A stretch of DNA of 64,000 nucleotides, taken from assembly GCF_964275005.1 (NCBI RefSeq), contig NC_092690.1, positions 5,434,836 through 5,498,835 of the forward strand, in the 5' to 3' direction. Source of the DNA: Diadema setosum (taxonomy: Eukaryota > Echinodermata > Echinoidea > Diadematoida > Diadematidae). A program made the position numbers and the translations under genes. How positions within the stretch are numbered: the stretch's first letter is position 1; each line of letters starts with the position of its first letter. Positions 24,425 through 36,583 of the stretch are shown here, piece by piece. The notes beneath the pieces are model-generated. The model did no database searches. It had not been told where the DNA came from and worked only from the letters and a program-made list of their open reading frames with translations.

Positions 24425-25390
24425 TTAATGGAGATTATGATTATTCTGCTCCAGATCGACTTTTATTTTGTTTCCATCGAGCCACTTGAAAAAGACTGGG
24501 AACATCTTCCTAAACGCCTTCCGGAAGAAGGGATTTTTAGTGCTGTAGATGAAGGGGTTCGCTGCTGAACTGATGTTTTGGAGGAAAAAGCTGATGTCCC
24601 ATGCGAGATAACTCACGTCAGAGAAATATTCGACTGCGAACAAAATCCATGATGGAAGTAAGCCGACGCAGAAGATGACTACGAGAAGTAGAATAGCGCG
24701 TATTGCTTTCACCTCTTGCTTGAACTTTGGTCCCGGAGGAGGGATGCCTATGGGGTGGTCATGAGCCGCCCTCTGGATTCGCCGCACCTGGGATTTGGCG
24801 ATTATGAGGATGCGGAGGTTGCAACTGCAGATGACGACGAGGCATATCATGACAATGACACCGGTGATGATTTGGAGGACGGCGACAAATTTGCGGAATT
24901 GGTCCCCTCTGAACGGAAGGGCTAACATGAAACCGCGCATCAAATTAACCACCCACACAGCAACAATCACCATGACCACCCGTCTAGAGGTAACCATTGA
25001 GACGTATCGCAAGGGTCGACTTATGGCGACATATCTGTCTACATTCACCAGTACGATGACCACATAAGATACCCCGGAGAAGATGAGGGACCAAATTGTA
25101 AAATATTCTGCAGTTTCCCAAGTGCACGTAACGTGACTTCGAACAATTTTTAGAGGTATGGCAACTAGACCCGCCAAGAGATCCGCTAGGGCCAGACAAG
25201 CCAGGAGAAGGTGGCTTGGTTCCCTCAGCGTCGGTTCCCTCCGTACAGCGAGCATGACGAGAGCGTTGCCGATAACGATGACAATAGCGAGAGGTGCGAA
25301 TGCGGCAATCATCAGAGGCCGATTGAGGGGAGTTTCTATAAAGACGAAATCTATCTGCTGTAGTAAGCTTGAGTTGTTAGAAAACTCCAT
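24425..25390 (-). CDS. Rhodopsin-type (class A) GPCR, intact copy 2
   Basis: A 321-residue paralogue of the receptor at 5450-6469. The reading frame is open 11 codons further upstream (to 25423), but MEFSN aligns with the start of both paralogues, so that Met is preferred. Landmarks: N-glycosylation NSS at residue 6, GN 41-42, LALAD ending at D70, Cys89 before TM3, a canonical DRY at 118-120, VAISRPLRY, and NPFIY at 278-282 followed by the same FRKAFRKMF tail. It differs from copy 1 by a 4-residue shorter first extracellular loop and by lacking a cysteine in extracellular loop 2, so the usual TM3-ECL2 disulfide cannot form in the standard way. TM6 reads GLLP, not CWLP. The ICL3 proline-rich segment (IGIPPPGP) is shared with the others. 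Ligand unknown; probably chemosensory if the assignment to sea-urchin expanded GPCRs is right. Confidence 0.92.
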   Translation of the reverse strand: MEFSNNSSLLQQIDFVFIETPLNRPLMIAAFAPLAIVIVIGNALVMLAVRREPTLREPSHLLLACLALADLLAGLVAIPLKIVRSHVTCTWETAEYFTIWSLIFSGVSYVVIVLVNVDRYVAISRPLRYVSMVTSRRVVMVIVAVWVVNLMRGFMLALPFRGDQFRKFVAVLQIITGVIVMICLVVICSCNLRILIIAKSQVRRIQRAAHDHPIGIPPPGPKFKQEVKAIRAILLLVVIFCVGLLPSWILFAVEYFSDVSYLAWDISFFLQNISSAANPFIYSTKNPFFRKAFRKMFPVFFKWLDGNKIKVDLEQNNHNLH

Positions 25391-26640
25391 TTTGTGTTGT
25401 CTTGTAGGTACCAGTAAACACAACGACTATTTGCTATCTATCACTCTGCCTCAAGTTCCTTTGGAGGAGGCGTACATAGTAGGGCCTATACTGGAAAAAT
25501 ATTCGCGCTGTTCAGGCCTCATACAATTGGTGTCTTTTTTTTAATCAGATTTTCCGGTTTCTGCTCTTGCCATCTGCTTGCATATTCATGATATTGCTAA
25601 TCCAATCTTTTATTTTGTAACACTTAACAGCGAAGATATCATACCCGACATCATAAGAACAGTTATTGTTTGTGAAGGTGGCCTATAGTTCTACCTCGTG
25701 GTTCTCATGCAGCACATTATGACTTTTTAGCAGTGTACACCATCTGGCAAACAAGAAAGCGAACAGCATCTTTGCTTTCAAGAGTTGTCTTGTTGGATCC
25801 TAGACATCCAAGAATCACAAGAATCGTTGAAATAGGCTCATCCGATTACGAATATGATTCCTCTGAATAATACATCTGCGAGTCATTCCACTTACTCCAC
25901 TGATAGAGCAAAAACAAACGGAAAAGGCAGTCAAACGAAAACTTATCACAGAGGTCCAAAGCCACGTATATCAAAGAATCTCTCGTACTGATTGGTTCTC
26001 GCAATTTAACAGTAAATATATCAGTTTGCTCGCGACGTCGGGATCAAAAGAGTATGCTGCCATTGCTTGCCATAATACAAAAGTGATCCAGTAGTTTGAA
26101 AGCCGTTTGGAAGAATTACTGGATCTCTCACACCAAGATTGTTTCCATGAAATTTATTCTGGCGAAGCCTCTGATGGTAAAACCTCTGCATGGCGAAACC
26201 AACTGATCAGTCGTCTTTGCACGATGACATAGTTGCACTCCGACAAGAATAATCGTCTAGCTAGTGAAATTAAAATCCTGGAGCTGGCGAGACCATGGAG
26301 CATATGTAATGAAAGGACTCTGTTCACTGAAGGGCATTCATAAGGTAACGAAAAGGGGTTGATTAGATTGCTCGAATAGAATAAACCAATCAGAATACCT
26401 CCTGACAGAACGCTGAATATTCATTTCCTTGAACTCGTCAAGCATTATAAAAACCACAGGCAGAGCATGTAAATAGATCTGTTCGGTTTGGGTGATTTTT
26501 ACTTTACTTTGTAACCATTGTTGGACTATAAATGCACCCTCAACCTTGTCTGAAATAGACATTGAGATTTGCTTATCTTATTTCAATTTACATTTCAGAC
26601 AAAATTTCGGCTCCAGTAGGGTCCTATAATTGATATGCCA
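25391..26640. repeat. Shared 5' flank of GPCR copy 2 (block C, right part)
   Basis: Aligns with 6470-7720 and 53485-54960, including GGTAACGAAAAGG at 26343. No gene. Confidence 0.7.
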
Positions 26641-27350
26641 ACAATTGTTGATTAATTAATTCATTTGCTGAAATTTTTCTTCAAGTATACCAGTAGTAGT
26701 TGATAATGATAATGATAATAATTATGATACTACTAATAAAAATAATGATTATCATTATCATTGTTATCGTTATGATAGTGATAATAATATAATGGAGACA
26801 TTAACGCGGTACCCATCCACTTATGGGTGCTCAAGGCGCTCGCAGTTAATGTTAAGAAAAACCACAATTTGTCAGTAGGCCTATGCATAGGCCTACAGCT
26901 GCGTCATGTTCGTCTTTAAGAAAAAAAAAGAAGGCAAGCACAATAAGTTTGCTGTTTTACAACGGTAACCTGACGTATACATACAGATAGAAATGACACG
27001 TAGTAACATGATACATGTGTATACACAAATACAAAACAACATAATAAACAAGAGACTTGCATACAAACATCGATGGTAAAACAGAATTGGAGAAGTTTAG
27101 AGTGACTATTAAATGCATGATGAAACAGAAACCCAGCGTCAGTGCTTTAAAAAAGTTCTAAAATGTGGGCTAGGTAAAGAAACAAGCAATGCAAAAATTT
27201 GAATCTGTGTAATTGATGTTATGTGTTGTCAAATACACAAAATGTGAACAATAGTTATAATAAGAATGTTTCCAGACTATAAACCGTCTACAGTTACGGT
27301 CTATTGAGAAAAAAAAAACACTGATATTTCCTTATACTTAATATATGACC
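26640..27350. other. Non-coding with GATAAT repeat hairpin
   Basis: 26696-26790 is a GATAAT/ATTATC stretch able to fold on itself. No gene. Confidence 0.55.
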
Positions 27351-27354
27351 TTTA

Positions 27355-27680
27355 CAGGGTGGCCCAAAAAGAACGGAACACCTAAGATCTTTAATTACTG
27401 CAATATTGTTGCATATATGTCATTATTTTGCATACTATTGGAAAGGTCTTTTTTTCCAATATGACACCACGTTCTGTAATTTTGGTTAATGCGTTATTAT
27501 TTAAGGACTATTTTTATAAACCCTTGCAATTTTCAAAATGTGATCATTTTGTCCTCTCAGAGATACCGAAATCAGCGATAATTCGGCTTGCCATAGAACC
27601 AGTAGCGTTCACAATGTGTGGAATGTGGACAACAGCTCTTTACTGTGAGTGGAAGAGCGAGTGGGCGGGGCGGACGGTAT
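27355..27680. mobile_element. Mariner-like terminal fragment
   Basis: Starts with CAGGGTGGCCCAAAAAGAAC after TTTA, the style of mariner-family ends. No matching right end was found before the next element, so it is truncated. Confidence 0.35.
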
Positions 27681-27686
27681 GATTGT

Positions 27687-29785
27687 CATTGGGCCGAATG
27701 CATAAACGCTAGCAATTGCTTGTGCTAGCCTTTTACTCGAATCCATATGCATAAAAACAAGCAATTCGATTTCGATTTCGATTTATTTTCATATTTCTCG
27801 ATGAAAAATACATCAAATGTAACAAAATTAAATGAAGTACATGATATCAAGCTGGAGACATACATAAAATATTGCAAATATATAAAACATATAGTGGTCG
27901 ATCTATGACGTTTTGAATCTGTGAATGGATGCTAAAGAAATATGAAGGAACCTACTTAAAAGCGAGCTTGTTGAGCGTAGGTCCCAGTTAAAATCGAGTT
28001 AAAGATTAAGATGGGGAGCACGGGTACAACAATGACCGAAACATAGAGAAAAAAAAAGTACATTTATACAGTTATATAGCAAATTCTTCTCTAATGCAGA
28101 TTTGGGGTCGGATAAGCCACATGCTGTAGGCGGATGAACCATTGTCGTTCTGGCGATAATAACAATATGACTCAGTATATGATAACAATAATACGGTTAA
28201 AAAATATTAAAGATTTATACATTGCGTGTATTAAGGAGGGAACACATGCACCTGCAAATCCCCCCTCCCAAAAAAGAAGAAGACATTCAACAACCAGTTA
28301 CAGTGCAGAAGGAATTAAAATACCAGCTGTTACCTCGCCCCAAATGTCTTAGAGAAGGAAGAAAATGCAATAGGTCATAGACACAGTGACAGAATTTGAG
28401 GGCACAAATAGCTGGTTTTAACATAACAACAACCCTGGAGTATGGTACAGCGGGATAGTCCTGTACAGCACAAAACAGATTTCAGTGAGCTGAATTAATG
28501 TAATTATTCAATAAGTAGTGTCTTAATTTGCATTTAAAGGATGACAGTAATAAACAACCTGTGAGTTCAGAGGGGAGATCGTTCCAGTATTTCGGTTCCG
28601 CATACATAATTGTTTTCATCGCGAAAATTGTTCGAGTACGTGGAAGGTGATAAGCGTCCCGTTGGCGGGTGGGATAATTGTGAACTGAGTAGTTTCTTTT
28701 GAACATGTGAAGAAAAACATCAGGAAGATCATTTGTGGAGTATTTATACATGAAAATACCTAGGTTGTAATCAAACAATTCAGGCAATTTCAAAATTTTA
28801 TTCTTGTGAAAAAATTCATTTGCATGAGATAGATATCCAGCGTTATTGATAATTCTGATGGCGCGTTTTTGGAGGAGGAAAAGCGAATCAAGCAAAAATC
28901 TGGACGAATTACCCCATGCAAGAATTCCATAGTTGAGGTAAGGGGAAATCATTGTTGAGTATATAATTTGTAATATATGTATGGGAAAAAAATATTTCAG
29001 CTTATTCAAAATTCCTATGTTTCTGGACAAAATTTTACTTAAATAGTTAATATGGGTTTTCCAGGATAGATCACTATCAATGTAAAGTCCTAGAAACTTA
29101 ATACTATCTACCTGGTTTAAATTGATACCATTGATCTTAACATAATCAGAAACATCTTAACATAATCAGAAACATCAGATCTTAACATAATCAATTGCTT
29201 GCGAGCAGAAGCTTTTGCTGGCAAGAACAAGCAATTGCTTGCTGCCCGCAATCATTTGCTTAGAGACCAAGCGTTTGCTTAAAAACGTATGCATAAAACA
29301 TACCAGTACCTTTTGCTTGTTCTTGCTAGCAATTGCTTACGATTTTCCAAGCTCTGTAAAATGAACTTGAGCTTTTGCTTAACTTGGACGTTCCCTTTTA
29401 AAGGAGCATTTTCACATTCATACGAGAAAGATTACACTTGTGCAGGAGTGGTATAAATCTACAAGAAATTACTCCATAGCAGTGTTAGAAACTTTTTCAT
29501 TTCAACAACGGGAATGTCCAGTGGTCAGCACGAAAAACAGTTATAATGTCTGACTTCGGTGGAGAGCAAGGAGACCTCTCTCCACGTGAGATCTGGTAGA
29601 TCCGGGCTATCACTATAAGCAGTGATGGGAATCAGCCAGAACGTGTGTGTGTATAGATGTGTGTGTGCGTCTGTGTGCGCATTTTATGAGTGCCATTTCA
29701 TAGCTCTATTGCTACAGGAAATGTTTCGCACACACACCCCTTTCAAATACAGTGTACATGCTGTCACACTCGCCTTTGTTCTTGT
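27687..29785. repeat. CAATTGCTTG-rich repeat, copy 1, split by a retrotransposon
   Basis: 27687-27766 and 29192-29785 together match 40844-41456. Words CAAGCAATTGCTTG, GAGCAGAAGCTTTTGCT and CTAGCAATTGCTTAC recur. The break falls inside CAATT and is filled by 27767-29191. Confidence 0.85.
27767..29191 (-). mobile_element. 5'-truncated non-LTR retrotransposon with RT C-terminal domain
   Basis: The minus-strand frame is open from about 29160 to 28482, starting DYVKINGINLNQVDSIKFLG, with LGLYIDSDLSWKTHI, then YLNYGILAWGN, LLQKRAIRIINNAGY, NYPTRQRDAYHLP and PKYWNDLPSEL: the post-catalytic part of a CR1/L2/jockey-type reverse transcriptase. The YADD box lies upstream and is missing. The 3' tail is (AAATCG)n (27767-27785). 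CAATT at 27762-27766 and 29192-29196 is a short target duplication, and an intact target copy exists at 40844-41456. Confidence 0.88.
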
Positions 29786-32159
29786 GTGCGCACAGGCGTG
29801 ACGTTCCTTTTGTTGAAAACGCAGGCAATAGGCCGGTTTACTAATGCAGGCCCGTAGCCAGGGGGGTGCGTCGGGTGCGTACGCACCCCCCCCCCCCCCC
29901 CAAATTCTGAAAGGTCCACTTTTTCATAATAACGGTTTTTAGCAATTCTCAAGATAACAATCCAAATAAATATAAAGACACATTATATGCTACGTAAATG
30001 TGGAAGAGTACGTTTAACAATGTTAAAAATGATTGTACGAAACCCTTTTGTTGTATGAACCATCGGATCGCCCCCATGCACACAAACACAAATGTTATGT
30101 GTCAATTTGTGCGAGCTATTACATATTGAAAACTTTCGGTCATCTGCGAAGCCGCGCTTCCGCGCGAACGCTACAACACGTAAAACGGGTCAAAAATCGA
30201 CGCATTTTTCCACAAAATCTGCTATAACTTTTAAACTGTTTAAGAAGCAAACTTGGGGCGCCCGGATTCTGGAAGTGGACACTTTAGGGATTATTTATGT
30301 GTATATATCTTTATTGTAACATTTGTAGCAGTGACGCAAATTAGATCAGAAAAGTACCTTATGAGTAGAATTGTCTATGGCGAACAGTCCAAATTTGACA
30401 AATTTGAGCATATTTTGCCGTCTTGCAATTCTTCCAGACGGGATATCTCGAGAACGGAAGATCGCATAAACTTGGGGCGCACGGTTTCAGAATGTAGAGG
30501 TTCTGCCCATTTTTGTGACATAAGAATCTTGTCCATTGGTTGAGCAGTCCTGACGCAAATTTGCAGTAAAGCTAGACTACCCATTCACAATTGCTGTCAT
30601 AGGGAACGTGTACAATACATACAGAACTATCACGTGACGACACTACCAACGAAAATTTGAGCCGTTGACCTTCACTGTCCGCCGTTGTCAGCAGTGTGAC
30701 AGTTCTATTGGTTCTCATTTTAAAGTGAGCCAAAACCTAAGAACGTTCTCACTTATAATTTCCAAAGAGTATTATGCAGGCACGCAAACTCATTTTTAGT
30801 TGTATTTCATTTAAATGTAATGGGTAAGAGGGTATGAGAGAGAATGGAAAGTGCTGAGCTATGAAGTAAAATGGTAAAGTAAAAAGTTTGTCAGATGATA
30901 TTACAAAAGCCTGAATATTGCAAGAGCTCCGGAGTAAAAACAGTCAGTGAAAAACCCTATGTATGATAGCATTGTGAGAGCGTTAGACTGCATTGTGACG
31001 CGTCGTTATCTAATTTACATTCTTTATTGATATATTTTCATAAATATCTCAGGTAATGAGTCGGATTGGATTACAATTCTCACTTACAGCTTTGTACAAG
31101 TCTGAGTCAACAGTATCACACAGTACTTCAAGACGTATTATAGTACAAACGATTTCTTGAGCCTGCACCGTTTCAGGCTCTGTTCTGGAGACGGCGGTAG
31201 AAACTCATTCTTTTTTGTTGTTTATTTTATCATTATTTACTAATCTCTTTTCTAACTTACAGGTAGCGGATTTCTTTGCAGGCCAAATTCGGAAATGTAG
31301 TGTTGATTATTACTTATACATTTTCTCATGTTGTGACAGTTCTATTGGTTCTCATTTTAAAGTGAGCCAAAACCTAAGAACATTTTCACTTATAATTTCC
31401 AAAGAGTATTATGCAGGCACGCAAACTCATTTTAGTTGTATTTCATTTAAATGTAATGGGTAAGAGGGTATGAGAGAGAATGGAAAGTGCTGAGCTATGA
31501 AGTAAAATGGTAAAGTAAAAAGTTTGTCAGATAGTATTACAAAAGAAACTCATTCTTTTTTGTTTGTTTATTTTATCATCATTTACTTATCTCTCTTCTA
31601 ACTTAAAGGCAGTGGATCTCTTTGCAGCCCAAATTCGAAAATGCCAAGAGACAGCTAGTAACCAAATATGCTACTATAATTTAATAAATAAGAAATAACC
31701 ATTCCAGTATGTATCTTAGTGTGCACAGTAAGACAGATCAAATCAAATAGGAAAACATCTGAGCACTAAGCCTGAGGTCTGAATTTGCACTCAACTTCTT
31801 CCAATGGCTAACGGATGTTTAATTTTTGAATTTCACTGACCTCCAAATTTCACAAAGAAAACCTTCTTAGCATGATGGTTAATATGACATTTGACTGATA
31901 TTGGAGATGTTTGCGAATCAGATCTACTACCTTTAATATTATTAAATCTAAAATGATTATTTGAAAGTTCGGAAATGCTGGAAATATCCTATCACAAGGA
32001 GGCAAAATATAAATGGTTCACATTTACAATTCATTTTGCTTTAAAAATTTTCTTATTTATTTTCGTTTTTGACAAACTCGCATACCAACGCCTGATAAAC
32101 TGTATAGTAAAGTGAATGTTTCATCTTCCAAACAGCATCCAATGGGATGGAAAACTCCA

Positions 32160-32450
32160 ACTGAAAGGTGGACACCGTGACCATACTCGCTAAAGAAAAC
32201 GCGTAATAGGGGTCGTTTTTTCTCATGGATTAGATGGAAAGTGTGATGTACGAGCGTATATAATCAAAGGGTATCAAAAAGGCCGAAATTGGGAAAATGG
32301 TATATTGTTCAATCATGATGAAGTACTTCTTTAGGGTGCAGGAAACATTTAAGGAATACTTGTTTTTAAGGCCCGAAAAAATCATATGATCATTACTCGT
32401 TTAGGGGCCATTTTGAAAGTCCATGTATGAGCATGGTGTCCACCTTTTAA
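32160..32450. repeat. Inverted repeat inside the hAT-like element
   Basis: AAAGGTGGACACCGTGACC at 32164 and its inverted counterpart near 32427-32448. Possibly a nested miniature element. Confidence 0.5.
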
Positions 32451-32840
32451 TTGTCGCTACCCCTCCCGGGACAGTATCAAAGGACCGTTTTGTTAATTAA
32501 CGCAATCCCCCCTTCCTTTAAAAATCTTAGCTTCAGGCCTGCTAACGCGGGTATACAATAGGAAAAATAAAAGTTAAAACAACACCAGGAAAATCACTAT
32601 TCTCAATTTTGCGGCGCGCTACGCGCGCAGAGTCTCGAACACAATTAAACTTTGCAACTTCCTGGCAAAATGAGTTTTTACTATTTCCTAGATGAAATAC
32701 CGTAACGCGATTGCATGCAACAGACAAAAATACAAATTTCCTCGAGACTTTAAAACGTCATTAAAACAGTCAAAATTCACAATTTGCGGCGCGCTTCGCG
32801 CGCAAATTCTTATACAACTTTTGTAGTTCGGACGTCCAAA

Positions 32841-32917
<77 letters not shown>
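32841..32917. repeat. (AT)n-(GT)n microsatellite
   Basis: About 43 bases of TA repeat, then 28 bases of TG repeat. It gives rise to several spurious frames. Confidence 0.97.
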
Positions 32918-32918
<1 letters not shown>

Positions 32919-33008
32919 CATCATTGGTATTGGTACCGAAGGTCCGTTTTTTTAGTGACCGCACCCCCCCCCCCCCCTTGAAAAATCCTGGCTACGGGCC
33001 TGCTAATG

Positions 33009-33530
33009 TATGCACAGATCTTTAATTTTGCACACGGCCGCAACCTCGGGCAAACGAAAGGATGCGAGCCTGCAACGTCGGCTGCTGCAGCCGTCCCCGA
33101 CACGTCCCTTACGTGTATGCTGTGTACATGTGTGCGATGCATCAACTTCGACTTTACCTCCCGGCATTTCGTGTGGCTCTAAATCAATTCCCAACCTTGG
33201 ATGAGGGAAGAGTCTGCTGTGATCAAACGCAATTTGGACTGTAGTTTCGATTTTATTGAATTTTGGCTTCGATTTTGTCTTCAGTAGTTCTGAAAATGGG
33301 TGGAAAACAACAGTATGACCGCATCACTTCAAACTTCAATGATTTTAAGCATTATGATTGATTGTGAAATCTAAACTAGACAACGAATCTCTCATAATCG
33401 ATATGTTTTCAAGGATTTTTTTTTTTTTAAAGTTAGACTCAGACTGATTAGACTTCATGAAATAGAATGACGATTTTGACCTATTTTTCTATTAACAATA
33501 ACAGTTAGGGGGCCTAGCCCTACACTGTTA
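33009..33530. other. Non-coding stretch
   Basis: A GC-richer part (33040-33200) grades into AT-rich DNA. No gene or repeat pair recognised. Confidence 0.5.
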
Positions 33531-33533
33531 GAA

Positions 33534-33935
33534 AAAAATCAACAAGGTTGTTTAAAATTTTAAACAACCACAAGTTAACCGGTGAATCGCTCAACTGTTG
33601 TTTAAAAATTAAACAACACGTAGTTGTTTAAACTTTTAACCCTTTGTTGTTTAAAAATTCTAAACAACTGTTGTTTAAAAGAAATTTAAACAACTGGGTT
33701 GTTTAAAAAAGTTGTTTAAAAATTTAAACAACTGTTGTTTAAAAGTCATTTTATACAACTGGGTTGTTTAAAAAAAAGTTGTTTAAAAGTCTAAACAACT
33801 GTTGTTTAAATGTAATTTTATACAACTCAGTTGTTTAAAAAAAGTTGTTTAAAACTCTAAACAACTGTTGTTTTAAAGTCATGTTATACAACCGGGTTGT
33901 TTAAAAGTAATTTTATACAACTGGGTTGTTTAAAG
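33534..33935. repeat. TTGTTTAAA palindrome-rich tandem repeat
   Basis: Opens with CTGTTAGAAAAAAATCAACA, then more than a dozen GTTGTTTAAA/TTTAAACAAC words at roughly 60-65-base higher-order spacing, for example GGGTTGTTTAAAAAAAGTTG. Each unit can self-pair. Confidence 0.85.
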
Positions 33936-35931
33936 CCAATATTAAATATTCATGTTTAGAATTTAAACAGTTCTTAATCCCATATTACTGTACAACTCAC
34001 TTGTATATAAGCACAATAACACAAATGTTTATTTTTTTGGCCAATTATATATTTCAGCACATTTTCACTGTCTATATCACTGACAGCGTATCATTAGAAA
34101 ACCTTCAATCGGTCAATCTGTCCATCAATGTGCAAACTTATTACAAATAACAAATTGAGCCAATCAAGAATTGTCTCATCCATTTTCAGAATATATACAG
34201 AGTAACAATTCTTCTTATACAGTTAACCTTTGATAAGTCAAAGTTCTCGAGAACCGAGAAAAATGTGTCGACTTGCGCGGATTTAGTAAAAATATGCAGT
34301 TTGACTGCAGAGGAAAAATCACGAGCTTTTGTTATGCTTGAGTTAAGTGATTTCCCAGCTGAATTGACCTCGACTCATCTAAAGCTTAGTGTATTGTCAA
34401 ATGTACATTTTGATTCCACTTACATACAAATGGGGCACTTAACGCCGTAAAAATCACATTTCACAATATTTCAACTAAACTGCAATGGCAAATTGAATTT
34501 GAAACATGCAATAATTAAAGAATTAATTATTATGCATAACATGGATGTGTTCAGCTTGAGATTATCTATATCTGTGCCACATTGAATATTTTGTTGCTTC
34601 ATTTCTCATATTGTGTGGGTGCATGGTGACCATCAGTTGCCCTCAGATGGGTCCAAAAGGGCTAACTGAATGAACAGTACACAGCGCCTAATTTTTCAGA
34701 ATGCTTTTACAGTCCAATGCACACCTTACAGACACATTATCCAGTTTTATAGTGATCATACAATTTGTACCTTGACAAGACAAGATAAATCTTGAATGAG
34801 TCATATTTCCTGGAATAATTTTCTGATTTTCTTAGAACCACTGACTTTGTTCTTGAAGTGTTTGTCACTATTAAATGCGCTTGGAAATCTCATAAGCGAA
34901 GCATAAGGGAATGGTCCTCTAAGGATTTGCTTTTCTGTCCCAATACTGTTGCCCCACTAAGAAAATATTACTGAAGGTATTGCACTACACAGCTTCTCTA
35001 TTAACTAGGTCATTCCGTGCTTTTTAACAATGTTCAATTTGATGTAACAACATTTTGAATCATTTCAGTTGCAATGCTTTTGGGGAACATCTGCAATAGT
35101 AAGTCAGGGGTTATTAGATTATATTTCCTTGACAGTACAATGATGACTGTAAATATACTGCAGATGGAGAAACCATTCACATTAAGAAATAAGTTTATCT
35201 CTTGTGAAAATTCTACTCCATACCTATATTCAGCATATCTGAACAGACCAAATAACACATACAGTACATTGTAATTATAATTAAACTTACCCCTGTTTAC
35301 TGGTGTAATTTGAGAAGTCATACCTGCTACCAACACATACAGTTTTTTTTTTTTTTTTTTTTGCTGTTGTTTCATAACTGGGATGTGCCAAGTACAGCAC
35401 ATCTGTCCAGCAAAGATCATCTCTGTCACTCCTGTGATAGAGATGGCAGTAATGAAGATTACTCTATATACAATGAAATAAATTCATAATGGAAATATAC
35501 ATTCTACGAAACAGTTCATCTTGAATTTTATGAAGGCCACATTCAGTACAGAGTGTCACCTCCATTATGCTCAACAGATATGAGGTTTTAATTTCACAAT
35601 TGCTATATTTCTGAAAATTGACTGTCATGCTTCAGTATAAACCTATGAAGATCTTGCCCAATACATGTATTTCATTAGGTCACCACTATGCAAAATACCC
35701 TTTTTCATTCATTTCTAGCCCATCTTTATCACAAGTTTTCAAGGGCCAACATTACCCACTAATAGAACAATCTTCTCATAACCTTTGATCTTTCCATGTG
35801 ACATGTATCCATTACTTATTGAGTTATAAACAAATAAAACATAGATACCAAACCTTTGCTTTGACGAATGACCTAAAAGTCAACTTTGACAATTAAACTT
35901 CTGATGACCATGAAAATCTCATTCTACGCAT
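33936..35931. other. AT-rich non-coding stretch
   Basis: No supported gene, transposon end or tandem repeat; a T run lies at 35342-35362. Confidence 0.5.
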
Positions 35932-36583
35932 CTAATCTTCCTGATTTGAAGAGTTCAGGTATGTCCTGATCTCTCTCACAGAATTGGATGTCACTTTACC
36001 AGGCATTTTGTACACAACTGTCTCCAAGAACCGCCAGGCAGCAAAACATTGAGCCTGGTGCTCTACATCTAGGACATAATGCACTTTGAATGCACAGTCC
36101 ACAGCCTTTGTCAAAGTTGGAAACAAGAATCCCTGTCTCTCTACAATAGGGAGTTTTCGCAAGCACAACGCGGCCGGGAGTTAAGCGTGTCGTGTGCGAA
36201 ATTTGCTTCTGCACATGATCAAATCCGAGGAACGTCCCGTCTGGAGGAAAACGAGTACGGTACTTGGCCAAAATAGCGTTCGGTCCCGATGCCGGGCAGG
36301 AGTGAGCCAGCCAGTCAGCCAACCAATCAGCGATCTTGCCCCACGCCTCCGTCCTGTACAGGAAAGCGAAACTGCATAGATATGGGGACGGGAGTCAGAG
36401 TACGGGGACTGTCACAAGTGATCGCTTCCTCGTATTCTCGGTCTTCGCGTCGTGTAGCGAAAACTTCCTAATGACAAAGGTTTGCAGTGGCTTCTTCCAG
36501 GATCCTCCCATCAGCAAGATGAAGGGTTGTGGTCTCTGCTTCCTGTCAATTTGTCCAATGTAGAAAGCCAGGTCTGTGCCCTC
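35932..36583 (-). CDS. Last exon of the unrecognised gene, split by an inserted element
   Basis: The acceptor TTTTACAG ends at 36584 (minus strand), and the exon opens in phase 0 with EGTDLAFYIGQIDRKQRPQP, then FILLMGGSWKKPLQTFVIRK down to about 36464. There the frame runs into an inverted-repeat insertion (36154-36463) and stops. Past the insertion, coding resumes with LPIVERQGFLFPTLTKAVDC and continues to a TAG at 35932-35934. The two halves are in different frames as they stand. Removing 310 bases puts them in one continuous frame, which argues that the host exon was intact before the insertion. The protein looks like a lineage-expanded family of unknown function. As it stands the gene is probably broken. 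Confidence 0.5.
36154..36463. mobile_element. Miniature inverted-repeat insertion inside a coding exon
   Basis: The ends are GTTTTCGCAAGCACAACGCG and, inverted, GTTTTCGCTACACGACGCG. It is clearly more GC- and CpG-rich than its surroundings. No clear target duplication was found, so the exact boundaries could move by a few bases. It interrupts the exon at 35932-36583. Confidence 0.6.

Larger units (their letters stand above)
29847..33002. mobile_element. hAT-like DNA transposon remnant with 6-bp target duplication
   Basis: Ends CAGGCCCGTAGCCAGG and CCTGGCTACGGGCCTG, flanked by CTAATG on both sides (29841-29846 and 33003-33008). Length 3156 bases. C/G runs adjoin both ends. No transposase frame is recognisable. 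Inside are a 215-bp direct repeat (30693-30910 and 31335-31545), a second repeat (31200-31305 and 31548-31650), and a pyrimidine-rich TTCTAACTTACAG acceptor-like site at 31262. Confidence 0.85.

Noticed and set aside
32688..32981. Frames rich in HTHTHT/IYIYIY
   Set aside because: Translation of (AT)n/(GT)n microsatellite; same for 61818-62000 and 62582-63007.
35034..35429. 131-codon minus-strand frame
   Set aside because: Includes a translated A/T run, is AT-driven and has no recognisable domain.
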